A DNA stretch of 38,557 nucleotides. Source: Pseudomonas taeanensis MS-3. Its GTDB lineage: Bacteria > Pseudomonadota > Gammaproteobacteria > Pseudomonadales > Pseudomonadaceae. The position numbers and the translations under genes are program-made. Shown here one piece after another: positions 23,156 through 35,299 of the stretch (positions within the stretch are counted from its first letter, which is position 1; each line of letters opens with the position of its first letter). Location of the stretch: contig NZ_AWSQ01000002.1 of NCBI RefSeq assembly GCF_000498575.2, positions 512,342 to 550,898 on the forward strand, written 5' to 3'. Below the pieces are notes generated by a model that ran no database searches, had not been told where the DNA came from, and saw only the letters and a program-made list of their open reading frames with translations.

Positions 23156-23182
23156 AAAAGACCCGCACGAGGCGGGTCTTTT
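23156..23182. terminator. Bidirectional terminator between rsmZ and fdxA
   Basis: AAAAGACCCGC (23156-23166) pairs with GCGGGTCTTTT (23172-23182) around ACGAG. With A-rich 5' and T-rich 3' sides it can work on both strands; mainly it should end fdxA. Confidence 0.85.
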
Positions 23183-23201
23183 AGTCAGCGCCGAATGTGG
23201 T

Positions 23202-23525
23202 TCAGCGCTCCAGGTGTTGCAGTTTGTCTTTCACGCCATCCCACTCTTCGGCGTCTTCAAGCGCTTCTTTCTTTTCGGTGATGTTTGGCCAGACCTCGGC
23301 CAGATCGGCATTCAGCTCGATATATTCCTGCATGTCCTCGGGCACTTCGTCTTCGGAGAAGATCGCCTGGGCTGGGCACTCCGGTTCGCAGAGTGCGCAG
23401 TCGATGCACTCGTCCGGGTGGATCACCAGGAAGTTCGGGCCTTCGTAGAAGCAGTCAACCGGGCAGACTTCCACGCAGTCGGTGTATTTGCACTTGATGC
23501 AGTTGTCGGTAACGACGAAGGTCAT
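23202..23525 (-). CDS. fdxA: Seven-iron ferredoxin FdxA
   Basis: Small cytoplasmic electron carrier with one [3Fe-4S] and one [4Fe-4S] cluster. Cysteines are arranged [18 protein letters not shown] at the N-terminus and [12 protein letters not shown] near residue 40. The acidic C-terminal extension (about residues 60-107) is typical of this Azotobacter FdI-like type. AGGAGA lies about ten bases before the ATG. The 107 residues match pseudomonad FdxA. The partner reaction is unknown; conserved location next to mutS and rsmZ. Confidence 0.95.
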   Translation of the reverse strand: MTFVVTDNCIKCKYTDCVEVCPVDCFYEGPNFLVIHPDECIDCALCEPECPAQAIFSEDEVPEDMQEYIELNADLAEVWPNITEKKEALEDAEEWDGVKDKLQHLER

Positions 23526-23663
23526 GGTCTGATTATCTCCTAGGGCAGCGTTCTGCTCCCTTTATGTGCAGGGCTTGCAGACGTTCAGTAGTAGCCACGG
23601 CTCAGGCTGTAACCGGGCAATCGTAAAAATGCGCGCGATTCTAACAGCTTGTGTGTTTATGCG

Positions 23664-26243
<2,580 letters not shown>

Positions 26244-26645
26244 CAGATAGTTAGCGCAAGTCTTTAAAATTCGTGGGGCGGATTTTGGGGTTGTTCGCCA
26301 GGCGTTGTGCATGCCGTAGCAGGTGGTTGCGACCCGTTGAGCGACGGGTTGGCTATCCAATTTGAATAGAGCCAGACCCGCATGTAGATGCCTCGCGCCC
26401 CAACTGTTTAGAAATGGGCGCAAGGGTATCACGGGCTGCCGATCACAAGCAGGTGCTGGTGGGCGGCGTTGGGTAGCGCTGATCGTTAATCGCCGCAGGA
26501 AGGGGCCCCGCCCGCTGTTCTAGGGTTGCCTGCGCTGGGGTTTACGACTCTGAGGGGGGTAGAGGCACGTGTCGAACAGCTACTCAGGGATTACAGGCAG
26601 CATGAGCCGTCGGCGACGACTATCAATGCTGGTATCCCCACAATT
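26244..26645. other. Gap between mutS and the hydroxylase gene, no gene recognised
   Basis: These 402 bases hold the mutS leader (minus strand) and a stretch in which I recognise no gene, terminator or mobile-element end. A short open frame (26526-26714, plus) overlaps the next gene in the wrong direction and has no recognisable features. Pseudomonads usually have cinA and recA close to mutS, so this is the likely left junction of the copper island. Confidence 0.5.
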
Positions 26646-27533
26646 CTAACCAGCTTTCCTGCTTGCCAACCCCTGTTTGCCACTCGTAATGAAAGGCTCG
26701 ACCAACTGTCCTAGGTAGTCGGTCGGGTACTGCTCATCACGCAGCCCGACCTCGGCGCTAGCCAGCTTGCCTGCGCTGTCATAGAAGCTGCCCAGCAGGT
26801 GGTCCCAGATCAGCAGAAACTCACCGAAATTGACTTGAGCATCCTCAAAGTCGCGTTTGTGATGCCAGCGATGGGTTTCTGCCACGCCAATCACTTTTCG
26901 CAGCCAGCCTAAGCTGTAGTCGAGGTTGGCGTGCTGAAAGGCCAGGTGCACCGTGAGGATGCCGAACCAAGTGGCTACCACGGCAGCTGGAGCGCCCATC
27001 ATGAACAAGAGCAGTAGGCCCGGCCCCGCCATGATGGCCGCGTGCAGGGGGTGCCGACGCTCGCTATTCATCCAGTACAAGCGCTCAGCGCTATGGTGGG
27101 GGGCATGCAGGTGCCACAGCCAGGGTAGGTGATGGCTCAGGCGATGCATGCCGTACAAGCTGAGGTCGAGGATGATCGCCACGATAATCAGCTGACCCCA
27201 CAGCGGAAGAGTAGTGGGGAAGGTGCTCAGCGCATCAGGAAACCAATCGCCAAGCTGGGCCAGGATGGTCGCGGTGAACTGGATCACCGACAGATTGACG
27301 ATCAGGTGTATGAGGTCAGTCCGGGTGTCCTGATGATCCTCCAGCCAGTCCTCCCTAAAGGGCTGCAGTCGCTCCAGCAGAGCGATCAGAAGGATGCCGC
27401 CCGCCGCGATGAGCGGAGTGGTTGGCCAGTAGGGAATGTCCGCATAGAGCATGCCGATCATCGCGGCTGCCGCGCCAGCGAAGATCAAGGGGTAACTGAA
27501 CCAGCGAATGATGAATCTGAGTGAGTTGCTCAT
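26646..27533 (-). CDS. Fatty acid hydroxylase / sterol desaturase superfamily membrane protein
   Basis: Membrane di-iron oxygenase candidate of 295 residues with about five hydrophobic segments. The histidine clusters expected for the non-heme di-iron site are present: HRLSHH (residues 130-135), HLHAPHH (141-147), HPLH (161-164) and HRWHH (221-225). Bacterial members hydroxylate fatty acids, carotenoids or other lipids; the substrate cannot be read here. GGAGGA lies six bases before the ATG. It is 72 bases after the AraC gene on the same strand, so the two are probably one unit with AraC as local regulator. No sterol or carotenoid genes are near. Confidence 0.8.
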   Translation of the reverse strand: MSNSLRFIIRWFSYPLIFAGAAAAMIGMLYADIPYWPTTPLIAAGGILLIALLERLQPFREDWLEDHQDTRTDLIHLIVNLSVIQFTATILAQLGDWFPDALSTFPTTLPLWGQLIIVAIILDLSLYGMHRLSHHLPWLWHLHAPHHSAERLYWMNSERRHPLHAAIMAGPGLLLLFMMGAPAAVVATWFGILTVHLAFQHANLDYSLGWLRKVIGVAETHRWHHKRDFEDAQVNFGEFLLIWDHLLGSFYDSAGKLASAEVGLRDEQYPTDYLGQLVEPFITSGKQGLASRKAG

Positions 27534-27605
27534 CGTGCGTCCTCCGTTCGATGGCTATCACTCTGCTCTGGTTGCCTGGTCTGCGCTTGAACGAAAAAGC
27601 TGTGT

Positions 27606-28340
27606 TCAGCCGCGTAGGCTGACATGCCCAAGCGCAGAAGATGGATCGATACCGAAAAGGCTGTGGAAAGTATGGGAAAAGTGCGCCGCATCGGCAAACC
27701 CAGCGCTATGTGCGGCTTGGGTGAGGTTGTCGCCACTGGCGATGTGCTGGAGGGCCACGATCAGGCGCACCCACCTGCGATAGCTGCGCAGCGGCAAACC
27801 CGTCTGTTTGACGAACCAATGGGAAAAGCGGGTGGGCGATAGGTGTACCAGTTGAGCCAGTTCCTGCCGATCATTCAGCGACTCGTTTAATGCCGAAAAT
27901 ACCGCGAGCAGTCGTGTATCTGGGACAGGCATGCACTCCAGGCGAAGGACGTTGCGCACCTCGTCCCGAATGTGCTGAGCCGAGGTGCGGGGCTCGTGCA
28001 GAAGCGTTTGCAGGGCTGTACTGTCGTTTACCTGGATCGAGGCGAGGCCCGTCCCAGGCTCAATCGACAGCGCTCGGGCCTCAGCAGACAGGGCATCCAG
28101 ATAAATCGATAAAATCTCATCTGCTTCGATCTGGTGAACGACGCCTGCGGTGATGCAGACGGCATTGGCGCTGACTGAGGCGGTCTGGCTGTTAACCGTC
28201 AGTCTGGCGCCCAGATTGATGGTGATCTGATGAGCCATATGGCTGTGCCAAGCATGGCTACCGACTCGCCCCAGAAAGATACCCAGTCCGGGTGATATCC
28301 AGGCTTTTCCGTGCCAGCAGACGCTATGGGGAGAATGCAC
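27606..28340 (-). CDS. AraC-family transcriptional regulator
   Basis: A 244-residue regulator with the AraC double helix-turn-helix in the last 100 residues (LAQLVHLSPTRFSHWFVKQTGLPLRSYRRW, then AAHSAGFADAAHFSHTFHSLFGIDPS). The N-terminal 140 residues look like a cupin-type sensing domain. The start is GTG at 28340, supported by GAGGAG seven bases upstream on the minus strand. It is immediately upstream of the hydroxylase gene and probably controls it. The 99 bases between it and copS hold no clear signal, so cotranscription with copRS is possible but unproven. Confidence 0.85.
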   Translation of the reverse strand: MHSPHSVCWHGKAWISPGLGIFLGRVGSHAWHSHMAHQITINLGARLTVNSQTASVSANAVCITAGVVHQIEADEILSIYLDALSAEARALSIEPGTGLASIQVNDSTALQTLLHEPRTSAQHIRDEVRNVLRLECMPVPDTRLLAVFSALNESLNDRQELAQLVHLSPTRFSHWFVKQTGLPLRSYRRWVRLIVALQHIASGDNLTQAAHSAGFADAAHFSHTFHSLFGIDPSSALGHVSLRG

Positions 28341-28439
28341 GGCGATACTCCTCGACTGTCAGGCTTCAGCATTCGACTGACGCCGTTATTAACCGGTCTT
28401 CTACCAGGGCGCCGGAGTTCAGCTCGCTTTGCTCTGTGC

Positions 28440-29834
28440 TCATTGAGACTCTGTCGAGCCTTCAGGCCGAGGAAACTGCATATGGAACACGGTCTGTCCA
28501 TCGGCTGAGGTGCACCAGATCTTGCCCTGGTGCGCCTCGATGATGGAGCGAGTGATGGCCAGGCCGAGCCCGGCATTGCTGGGGCTGCCTTCGCGGCGGG
28601 CAGGGTCCGCACGGTAGAAACGGTCGAACAGGCGTTCAAGGTGCTCGGGTGGAATGATCTCACCCGGGTTCTTCACGGTCAGCTGGGTGCACTGCGTGGT
28701 CTGATTGATACTTACCGTGATGGTATGGCCTTCTGGTGTGTAACGAAGCGCATTGGACAGCAGGTTGGAAATGGCGCGGTGGAGCATCAGCACATCACCC
28801 TGCACTTCTCCGGAGCCGGTCACCTTGAGCTCGATATTATGTTCGTCAGCCAGCAGGCGGTAATACTCACACAGCGTGCCAATTACCTCTTCGAGGGCAA
28901 TCTTCTGATGCTCTGGAATGATCAAACCGTTGTCTGCCTTGGCCAGAAAAAGCATGTCATCGATCATCCGCGACATGCGTTTCAAGTCATCCAGATTCGA
29001 ATACAGGTTCTCCTCGTAGTCCTCTATGTTGCGCTTCCTGGACAGCACCACCTCGGTATGGGTCATCAGGTTGCTGACGGGTGTGCGCAGCTCGTGTGCG
29101 ATATCGGCGGAGAAATTGGAAAGTCGTACAAAGGCTTCATCCAGGCGTGCCAGCATGGCGTTGAAGGAGGAAACCAGTTGTTGCAGTTCTAGAGGCACCG
29201 GTGCCAAGGGAATACGTTCCTTAAGCGACTTGGCCGACATGGCGGCCGCTACCGCCGTCACATGACGCAAAGGGCCTAAGCCACTGCGGGCCAACAGCCA
29301 GCCCAGTGCGGCGCTGACCAGGGCGCTGATGATCAGGCCAATCGCGAACCAGCGCTCCAGTGCATCGAAGAAGTACATGTGCTGGGTCACGTCGAGCACC
29401 AGCATCAGGGTCAGGGGCGACTCCTGCCCAGGGCCCTTTACCTGTCGGGTCAGACCACGAAACACTTGTTGCTGATCATGCCACTCCCAGATGGCGTTGC
29501 CGGCGATGACGCTGAAGCGCTCTGGAAGATTGACCGGTCCTGGATCGGCGAACAGCACCCGGCCGTTGTGGTCTTTGATAATGGCCGTCAAGTCTCTGTG
29601 GGCGCCCAGCAAGGCACTCAGTTGAGGTTTCAGCGCCGCAAAGTTGTCGAGGCTGGTCAGCTCTCCGAGTATGCCTTGGACCGCGTGGGCCTTTTCCAGC
29701 AGCTCTTGCCGATCCAGGGATTTGAAATGATGACGGCTGAGGTGGTTAAAACTGAGCCCGGCCACGATCAGTACGCCAGTCACTGCGAGCATGAACATCA
29801 GGCTCAAGCGTGTGGTCAGGGATAGGCGCCTCAT
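28440..29834 (-). CDS. copS: Copper sensor histidine kinase CopS
   Basis: Inner-membrane sensor kinase of the heavy-metal family (CopS/CusS/PcoS). Order: membrane helix 1 (about 12-30), periplasmic sensing region (31-160), helix 2 (about 165-185), HAMP, a HisKA domain with the phospho-acceptor His247 in [13 protein letters not shown], and an HATPase with N and G boxes ([25 protein letters not shown]). The 464 residues are typical. It overlaps copR by four bases (ATGA). The metal is assigned as copper from the surrounding CopR boxes and copA rather than from the sensor itself. Confidence 0.9.
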   Translation of the reverse strand: MRRLSLTTRLSLMFMLAVTGVLIVAGLSFNHLSRHHFKSLDRQELLEKAHAVQGILGELTSLDNFAALKPQLSALLGAHRDLTAIIKDHNGRVLFADPGPVNLPERFSVIAGNAIWEWHDQQQVFRGLTRQVKGPGQESPLTLMLVLDVTQHMYFFDALERWFAIGLIISALVSAALGWLLARSGLGPLRHVTAVAAAMSAKSLKERIPLAPVPLELQQLVSSFNAMLARLDEAFVRLSNFSADIAHELRTPVSNLMTHTEVVLSRKRNIEDYEENLYSNLDDLKRMSRMIDDMLFLAKADNGLIIPEHQKIALEEVIGTLCEYYRLLADEHNIELKVTGSGEVQGDVLMLHRAISNLLSNALRYTPEGHTITVSINQTTQCTQLTVKNPGEIIPPEHLERLFDRFYRADPARREGSPSNAGLGLAITRSIIEAHQGKIWCTSADGQTVFHMQFPRPEGSTESQ

Positions 29835-30514
29835 TTGCTCTCCGGGGCGTCCAGCATGTAACCCATGCCGCGAGCGGTGTGGATGAGTTTGGGTTCGAAG
29901 TCGTCATCGATTTTCGCCCGCAAGCGCCGGATGGCCACCTCGATGACGTTGGTGTCGCTATCGAAGTTCATGTCCCAGACTTGTGAGGCAATCAGCGACT
30001 TTGGCAGCACTTCGCCGCGCCGACGTAGCAGCAACTCCAACAAGGCAAATTCCTTGGCGGTCAGATCAATGCGTTTTCCTGCACGGGTGGCTCTGCGTTT
30101 GAGTAAATCCACATCCAGATCGGCAACCTTCAAGTGGGTCTGGGTGGGGCTGTTGTTGCCGCGGCGCAAGAGGGTTCTAACCCGTGCGAGCAGCTCAGAA
30201 AAGGCGAAAGGTTTGATCAAGTAGTCGTCAGCGCCCAGTTCGAGCCCTTTTACCCGGTCTTCCACCCGGTCGCGGGCGGTGAGGAACAGCACCGGAACAT
30301 CCTTGCCCGCCGCGCGCGCCATGCGCAGCACTTCCCAGCCATCCAGGCCCGGCATCATGACATCGAGGATCAATAAGTCGTACTCCTCACTCAGTGCATG
30401 CTGCAGCGCATCCGTGCCGGTGGTAACCCGATCGACGTTGAACCCTGCTTCTCTGAGCCCCTGCTGTAAGTAGGTGCCGGTTTTCGGCTCATCCTCAGCT
30501 ACCAATAGTCTCAT
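29831..30514 (-). CDS. copR: Copper response regulator CopR
   Basis: OmpR-type response regulator of 227 residues. The receiver domain has the phospho-acceptor Asp51 in [14 protein letters not shown], with the acidic pocket in VAEDEPKTG. The C-terminal winged helix carries [33 protein letters not shown] and the typical end [17 protein letters not shown] stretch. It is expected to activate copper genes by binding CTGACAG-type boxes; one lies 63 bases upstream of its own start, so autoregulation is likely. The ribosome site is weak. Confidence 0.92.
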   Translation of the reverse strand: MRLLVAEDEPKTGTYLQQGLREAGFNVDRVTTGTDALQHALSEEYDLLILDVMMPGLDGWEVLRMARAAGKDVPVLFLTARDRVEDRVKGLELGADDYLIKPFAFSELLARVRTLLRRGNNSPTQTHLKVADLDVDLLKRRATRAGKRIDLTAKEFALLELLLRRRGEVLPKSLIASQVWDMNFDSDTNVIEVAIRRLRAKIDDDFEPKLIHTARGMGYMLDAPESK

Positions 30515-30576
30515 GCGGTTTTACTCAAACGAATGTCGGCCCGAGTGTGCAGTGAAACGCTCTAGCCAACCAGAGC

Positions 30577-30631
30577 CTGACAGAAATGTAATCCGCGCTT
30601 CAGGCCGCTGTCAGGGAGAGTTGTCTAGGGT
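30577..30631 (+). promoter_or_regulatory. CopR operator and promoter 1 (copR / ptrA-like 1)
   Basis: CTGACAGAAATGTAATC (30577-30593) is a perfect CopR box in the divergent copR/ptrA-like gap. CTGTCAGGG follows at 30608-30616, 31 bases from the start of the box. A -10 candidate TAGGGT lies at 30626-30631, 32 bases after the box. It probably serves the plus-strand gene and may also drive copRS. Confidence 0.85.
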
Positions 30632-30727
30632 GAGTTCATGAGCACTGGATATGTGCTTCTCCGGCATCTTGCACTCACTATGCAGAAGACTGTTGGTGTA
30701 CGGGAAACTTAAAATGAGGGGCGTCCC

Positions 30728-31084
30728 ATGAAACTTATGAAATCTCTGCTGCTGATTGTTTCAATCTTGATGGCAACTTCCGTCTGGGCAGAAGGTGGCG
30801 GTGATCGAACTTTTGAGCGGATAGAAGAGCTAAGGGATCGTGCAGAGGCTGTACTGATTCAGGCGGAACAAGCGGCACCGGGCCAGCGCCATGTACACAT
30901 GGCTGAACATATGGAAATGCTGGGCGATATAATGAAGCAGTTGCATGAGAACCATCCCGACCCATCGATGAGCACGGAACAGCATCTGGCCTGGATGGAG
31001 CAGCACGACAAGTTGGTGGACGATGTGCTCAACCAGATGGTGCGTGAGCACAAGTTAATGATGAACGAGTACATGCACAAGTAA
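30728..31084 (+). CDS. PtrA-like small periplasmic protein, copper-linked (copy 1)
   Basis: A 118-residue exported protein: a signal peptide of about 21 residues ending VWA, then the EGGGDRTFERIEELRD segment that matches the N-terminal domain of Pseudomonas PtrA, a copper-induced periplasmic tolerance protein. The rest is rich in His and Met (HMAEHMEM, HENHPDPSMSTEQHLAWMEQH), which could bind copper. It has its own CopR box and a terminator behind it. A second PtrA-like gene sits at 36994. Function is inferred from family and promoter; I would not call it a bona fide ptrA ortholog. Confidence 0.72.
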   Translation: MKLMKSLLLIVSILMATSVWAEGGGDRTFERIEELRDRAEAVLIQAEQAAPGQRHVHMAEHMEMLGDIMKQLHENHPDPSMSTEQHLAWMEQHDKLVDDVLNQMVREHKLMMNEYMHK

Positions 31085-31127
31085 GTTTTCCCATCTTCTA
31101 GGCCTTTCGTGATTGCTCCTTTGGCCT

Positions 31128-31157
31128 GGCGGCGCCTATATGGCGCCGTGCTTTTTT
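31128..31157 (+). terminator. Terminator after ptrA-like 1
   Basis: CGGCGCC (31130-31136) pairs with GGCGCCG (31142-31148) around TATAT, followed by a run of six T at 31152-31157. It separates the small gene from the cupredoxin operon. Confidence 0.85.
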
Positions 31158-31271
31158 GTGCGGTTATTAAAATTAAAGTGCGGGCCAGGCTGCTGGCTGT
31201 TTGTATAAGTGAGCGTTGTTCCGCTAGTCGTACTTAATATATAGATATTGTCTCTGCTTTCAGTGCGGATA

Positions 31272-31324
31272 CTGACAATAATGTAGTTTTCAGGTCATTA
31301 AACTGGCAGCTGGCTGTCTATAGC
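31272..31324 (+). promoter_or_regulatory. Degenerate CopR box and promoter ahead of the cupredoxin gene
   Basis: CTGACAATAATGTAGTT (31272-31288) matches the CopR box at most positions. CTGGCAG at 31303-31309 keeps the 31-base offset seen at the strong boxes, and TATAGC at 31319-31324 could be the -10. It is weaker than the others, so this is a tentative call. Confidence 0.5.
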
Positions 31325-31363
31325 ATCATTGGTGTATTACCCAATACGACTTGAGGTTTAACC

Positions 31364-31900
31364 ATGAACGCTCGACGCTGTTCCTTTCTCTTAGCCGTAT
31401 TCACCTGGTCAGCCGCATCTGCAGCGATGGCCGGAGCAGGGCATGTGCAAGAAGATATCGGTAGGCCTGGCCCGGTGTCAGCAGCGGACCGCACGATCGA
31501 AATAAGAATGGGGGACATTTTCTTTGCACCCACAAATATCGCTATCAAACCTGGAGAAACTGTTCGATTCGTTCTTTTAAACGAAGGCTCACTTCTGCAT
31601 GAGTTCAATATTGGCACAGCCGTAGCACATGCCGCTCATCAGAAAGAGATGATGAGCATGTTTCAGAACGGAACGCTCAGCTTCACTGGTAAGGGGTCAG
31701 GCATGGGTGACATGAGTCACGCCATGGGCGGGATGAAAATGGTCGGGATGGAGCATAACGATCCCAACAGCGTCTTGATCGAGCCTGGCGCAACCGCAGA
31801 GCTGGTCTGGACGTTCGCCAAGAACACTCGTCTTGAATTCGCCTGCAACGTTCCGGGTCACTATCAGTCCGGGATGGTCGGTCAGATTAAAGTCAAGTAA
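31364..31900 (+). CDS. Cupredoxin-domain periplasmic copper protein
   Basis: Exported blue-copper-like protein of 178 residues, with a signal peptide of about 23 residues ending AMA. The cupredoxin fold begins near residue 43 (TIEIRMGDIFFAPTNIAIKPGETVRFVL). Type 1 copper ligands are all visible: His79 (LLHEFNIG), Cys161, His166 and Met171 (ACNVPGHYQSGM). Between them lies a Met- and His-rich insert (about 95-130: MGDMSHAMGGMKMVGM) that could hold extra copper. Similar CopI-type proteins protect periplasm and cytochromes from copper. The next genes, DUF2933 and the copper ATPase, follow with a 101-base gap. Confidence 0.85.
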   Translation: MNARRCSFLLAVFTWSAASAAMAGAGHVQEDIGRPGPVSAADRTIEIRMGDIFFAPTNIAIKPGETVRFVLLNEGSLLHEFNIGTAVAHAAHQKEMMSMFQNGTLSFTGKGSGMGDMSHAMGGMKMVGMEHNDPNSVLIEPGATAELVWTFAKNTRLEFACNVPGHYQSGMVGQIKVK

Positions 31901-32001
31901 TGACACCTTGATGAGTGTCAATACATCGCAGCGGGCGTTGTCTAGCATCACTGATATAGAGCTGAACAAAGCCCGACTGGATGAACCAAGGAGAGTGAGT
32001 G

Positions 32002-32262
32002 ATGACCCATTTGCCTAAGCCGGCCGATCCCTCCCCATCCTTCTGGCGCAGCAAAGCTGCTGTAGCGCTGATGATGTTGCTGGTCATCGGCGTGTTCTAT
32101 CTGCTGCGCGAGCACTACAACCATGCCTCGCAGGTGTTGCCCTACCTGCCTTACCTGATTCTGCTGCTGTGCCCCTTGATGCACCTGTTTGGGCATAAGC
32201 ACGGAGGGCATGCGCCGCACCGTGACACAACAGATGACTCCACCGACGATACCAGGAAGTAG
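32002..32262 (+). CDS. DUF2933 small membrane protein
   Basis: An 86-residue protein with two predicted helices (about 20-37 and 46-62), then a His-rich tail (HLFGHKHGGHAPHRD). DUF2933 proteins are commonly found beside heavy-metal ATPases; their role is unknown. The ATG at 32002 has AGGAG eight bases upstream; the in-frame GTG at 31999 is an alternative. The copper ATPase begins three bases after its stop, so the two are coupled. Confidence 0.75.
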   Translation: MTHLPKPADPSPSFWRSKAAVALMMLLVIGVFYLLREHYNHASQVLPYLPYLILLLCPLMHLFGHKHGGHAPHRDTTDDSTDDTRK

Positions 32263-32265
32263 CGC

Positions 32266-34632
32266 ATGCACAGTTCTGCGAGCCACCACCATCCCGCTCA
32301 CTCCAAGCCGGGTGAACCACAACAGCAAGGGCTGACGGATCCGGTGTGCGGCATGACTGTCAGCGGCGATAGCCAGTTCGCTGAACAGTTCGAAGGACAG
32401 ACCTATCGTTTCTGCAGCCAGAAGTGTCAGGACAAGTTTCGTGCTCAGCCGCAGTCCTACGTCGGCCCTCAGGCCGCGGCTGAGCATGCAGGGCATGCGC
32501 CCCATGAGACGCCTGAGCCGATAGCGCAGGCGGCTGAGTACACCTGCCCCATGCATCCTGAAATCCGCCAGCCCGGCCCTGGTACCTGCCCCAAATGTGG
32601 CATGGCGTTGGAACCGGTCATGCCCGAACTGGATGAAGAGGAAAATCCTGAGCTCAGGGATTTTTCCCGCCGTTTCTGGTGGACGCTGCCGCTGACGGTG
32701 ATCGTGACGGTACTGGCGATGGCCGGTCATACGTTGCAGATTTTTCATGGTGCGACGCAAAACTGGGTCGAGCTGATCATCGCCACACCCGTGACCCTAT
32801 GGGCGGGCTGGCCTTTCTTTGTTCGCGGCGTGGCATCCGTGCGCCATCGCAGCCCGAACATGTGGACCCTGATCGGCCTCGGTACATCGGCGGCCTATCT
32901 GTACAGCGTGGCGGCAACCTTGTTCCCGCAGCTATTCCCGCAAACCTTCATGCAGGACGGGCGTATTGGGGTCTACTTCGAGGCGGCCGCGGTCATCATT
33001 TCCCTGACCCTGCTGGGACAAATGCTCGAACTCAAAGCGCGCTCGCAAACTTCAGCGGCGATCAAGTCGCTGCTGGGACTGGCGCCAAAAACGGCCCGGC
33101 GGATCAATGCGGATGGCCAGGAGGAGGACATCCCCCTTGCCCACGTCCATCAGGGCGACCATCTGCGAGTCAGGCCGGGTGAGAAAGTACCGGTCGATGG
33201 CAGTGTTCTGGAGGGGGAGAGCGCCGTCGATGAATCCATGCTGACGGGTGAGCCCGTGCCGGTGATGAAGAGGGCAGGCGATACGCTCATTGGCGCCACG
33301 CTCAATACTCACGGCAGCCTGGTCATGAGTGCCGAGAAGGTCGGCAGCGAGACCACGCTGTCGCAGATTGTGCAGATGGTCGCTCGTGCGCAGCGTTCGA
33401 AAGCGCCCATGCAACGTATGGCGGACACCGTCGCCGGCTATTTCGTGCTCGGGGTCATCGCTATCGCGATACTGACCTTCTTCGCTTGGGGGCTGTTCGG
33501 TCCAGAGCCCGGTTGGGTGTTCGGCCTGATTAACGCAGTGGCCGTATTGATCATCGCCTGTCCCTGTGCCCTTGGCCTGGCCACACCCATGTCGATCATG
33601 GTGGCTACTGGCAAGGCCGCCAGCAGCGGTGTGCTGTTCAGGGATGCCAGCGCCATCGAGAACCTCTGCAAGATCGACACACTGATCGTCGACAAGACCG
33701 GCACCCTGACTGAGGGGCGGCCGGTTTTTCATAGCGCGGAGGCGACTGCCCAGTTCGATTCAGTAGAGGTGTTGCGCCTGGCTGCCAGTCTCGATCAGGG
33801 CAGCGAACATCCTCTGGCGCATGCCATCGTCGACCATGCTCGTGCCCAAAGGCTCGAGTTGAGCAAGCCGGACTCATTCGAGTCCGCCTCCGGTATTGGT
33901 GTGAGCGGCCAGGTAGACGGTGCAAACCTACAGCTGGGCAATAGCGCCCTGATGGCGGATGCGGGGGTGGACATCGCGCCGCTGAGAAATCGCGCCGAGC
34001 AGCTACGCCTCGAGGGTATCAGCATCATCTACCTGGCAGCCGATGGCGTGTTGGCGGGGCTGCTGGCGGTGTCGGATCCGGTCAAGCCGACCTCTCAAGA
34101 GGCAGTAAGCAGGCTGCAAACCGAGGAGGTGAAAGTCATCATGGCGACCGGCGATGGCCTCACTACCGCACGGGCTGTAGCAAAGCAGCTGGGCATCGAC
34201 GAGGTGCATGGCGAAGTCAAACCTCAAGACAAGGAGCGTTTGGTAGCCGACCTGCAGGCCTATGGCCGGCGTGTGGCAATGGCGGGGGATGGCATCAACG
34301 ATGCCCCAGCGCTGGCCCGGTCCGACGTGGGCATTGCCATGGGCACCGGCACCGATGTGGCGATGAACAGTGCTCAGGTGACCCTGGTCAAGGGTGACTT
34401 GATGGGGATTCTGCGTGCGCGAACCTTGTCAGTCGCCACGGTGAGGAACATGCGCCAGAACCTGGGGTTTGCCTTTCTGTACAACGCGATGGGCATTCCA
34501 CTTGCAGCCGGGCTGTTGTATCCACTCACCGGCCTCTTGCTGTCGCCCATGATTGCCGCGCTGGCTATGAGCGTGAGTTCTGCTTCGGTGGTGTTCAATG
34601 CACTGCGTCTACGGCGTGTGGTAATCGGCTGA
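32266..34632 (+). CDS. P1B-type copper-exporting ATPase with YHS and heavy-metal-binding domains
   Basis: Inner-membrane Cu(I) exporter of 788 residues. N-terminus: a His-rich start (SHHHPAHS), a YHS domain ([10 protein letters not shown] through KCQDKF, about 26-65) and a heavy-metal-binding domain ([19 protein letters not shown], about 93-125). The usual HMA chaperone-like domain is absent. The core has LTGEPVPV, the membrane Cys-Pro-Cys at 432-434, the phosphorylation site DKTGTLTEG (Asp476), [10 protein letters not shown] and, in the last two helices, FLYNAMG and MSVSSASVV, residues of the Cu(I)-specific P1B-1 class. It is three bases after the DUF2933 gene and followed by a small membrane protein. 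A CopZ-like chaperone is encoded 1.8 kb away. Confidence 0.93.
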   Translation: MHSSASHHHPAHSKPGEPQQQGLTDPVCGMTVSGDSQFAEQFEGQTYRFCSQKCQDKFRAQPQSYVGPQAAAEHAGHAPHETPEPIAQAAEYTCPMHPEIRQPGPGTCPKCGMALEPVMPELDEEENPELRDFSRRFWWTLPLTVIVTVLAMAGHTLQIFHGATQNWVELIIATPVTLWAGWPFFVRGVASVRHRSPNMWTLIGLGTSAAYLYSVAATLFPQLFPQTFMQDGRIGVYFEAAAVIISLTLLGQMLELKARSQTSAAIKSLLGLAPKTARRINADGQEEDIPLAHVHQGDHLRVRPGEKVPVDGSVLEGESAVDESMLTGEPVPVMKRAGDTLIGATLNTHGSLVMSAEKVGSETTLSQIVQMVARAQRSKAPMQRMADTVAGYFVLGVIAIAILTFFAWGLFGPEPGWVFGLINAVAVLIIACPCALGLATPMSIMVATGKAASSGVLFRDASAIENLCKIDTLIVDKTGTLTEGRPVFHSAEATAQFDSVEVLRLAASLDQGSEHPLAHAIVDHARAQRLELSKPDSFESASGIGVSGQVDGANLQLGNSALMADAGVDIAPLRNRAEQLRLEGISIIYLAADGVLAGLLAVSDPVKPTSQEAVSRLQTEEVKVIMATGDGLTTARAVAKQLGIDEVHGEVKPQDKERLVADLQAYGRRVAMAGDGINDAPALARSDVGIAMGTGTDVAMNSAQVTLVKGDLMGILRARTLSVATVRNMRQNLGFAFLYNAMGIPLAAGLLYPLTGLLLSPMIAALAMSVSSASVVFNALRLRRVVIG

Positions 34633-34681
34633 AAGTGGGAAAAGCTCAACTGATCTCTAAACAATCGCTCGGAGACGAACA

Positions 34682-34897
34682 ATGCATGACTCTACGATGT
34701 GGCCATTTGGGCCATTGATGATGCTGGTCGTTGCAGGGCTGATTATCCTGCCTTTCTGTTTCATCTTTCGGAAGGCGGGGTACTCGCAGTGGTTGGGGTT
34801 GCTGATGATCGTGCCGGTCATCAACTTCATTCTTCTGTATTTTCTGGCGTTCTCAGAGTGGCCAACAAACAGAGTGCGCGGGAGTTCGCGCGATTGA
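34682..34897 (+). CDS. Small two-helix membrane protein of unknown function
   Basis: A 71-residue protein with two hydrophobic segments (about 8-30 and 35-55) separated by FRKAGYSQWLG. The segment KAGYSxWLGLLMIVPVxNxxxLYFLAFSEWP resembles a common small bacterial membrane protein found near transporters, but I cannot name a family. GGAGA lies six bases before the ATG. It follows the copper ATPase by 49 bases and may be the last gene of that operon. Confidence 0.65.
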   Translation: MHDSTMWPFGPLMMLVVAGLIILPFCFIFRKAGYSQWLGLLMIVPVINFILLYFLAFSEWPTNRVRGSSRD

Positions 34898-35299
34898 GCG
34901 GATGCGTCCTCTATGGGTAGGGGGCAGAGGGTGTTTTTGCAATAAACGCGCAACCATGCCGCTGAACTGAGTCCTTAGGGACGCTCTGAAAGAGACGGCC
35001 TTATTTTGGCAAAATACCCGGACTCCACCCGCTGAGTTTTCCGATGAAGCTGATGAGCTTCGCTGATGCCGAGTGCGCCGGCACGCGCAGGCAGACCCGA
35101 GCCTGTTAATTATTTGGCCTGCGACCTGTACGCTTAGTCGGTTAACGCAGGTGCAAGTGGTCGAGGTTCCGAGACAAGGCGCTGCGACGAGTCATGGCGG
35201 GCTATGGCGAGGAGCGACAACGCAGTATCGGGTCCTCCGCGCCGAAATTAACTAATTTGAACTCGCCACACAGGCCACTAGTGCCTGGGAGTATCGTTG
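34898..35299. other. 402-base gap before tlpA-like gene, probable recombination junction
   Basis: No gene recognised. The stretch contains TATTTTGGCAAAATA (35002-35016), a perfect dyad of TATTTT and AAAATA around GGC, and a small GAAGCT-GATG-AGCTTC hairpin (about 35050-35066). The P. aeruginosa tlpA-like gene (PA2477) is normally preceded by dsbD2 (PA2478), which is absent here. I looked for a transposon end and could not confirm one. Confidence 0.45.

Noticed and set aside
26526..26714. Short plus-strand open frame next to mutS
   Set aside because: It overlaps the hydroxylase gene in antisense, has no ribosome site and resembles no family I know.
34898..35299. Transposon end before the tlpA-like gene
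   Set aside because: Some stretches look like insertion-sequence ends, but I found no matching inverted end, target duplication or transposase.
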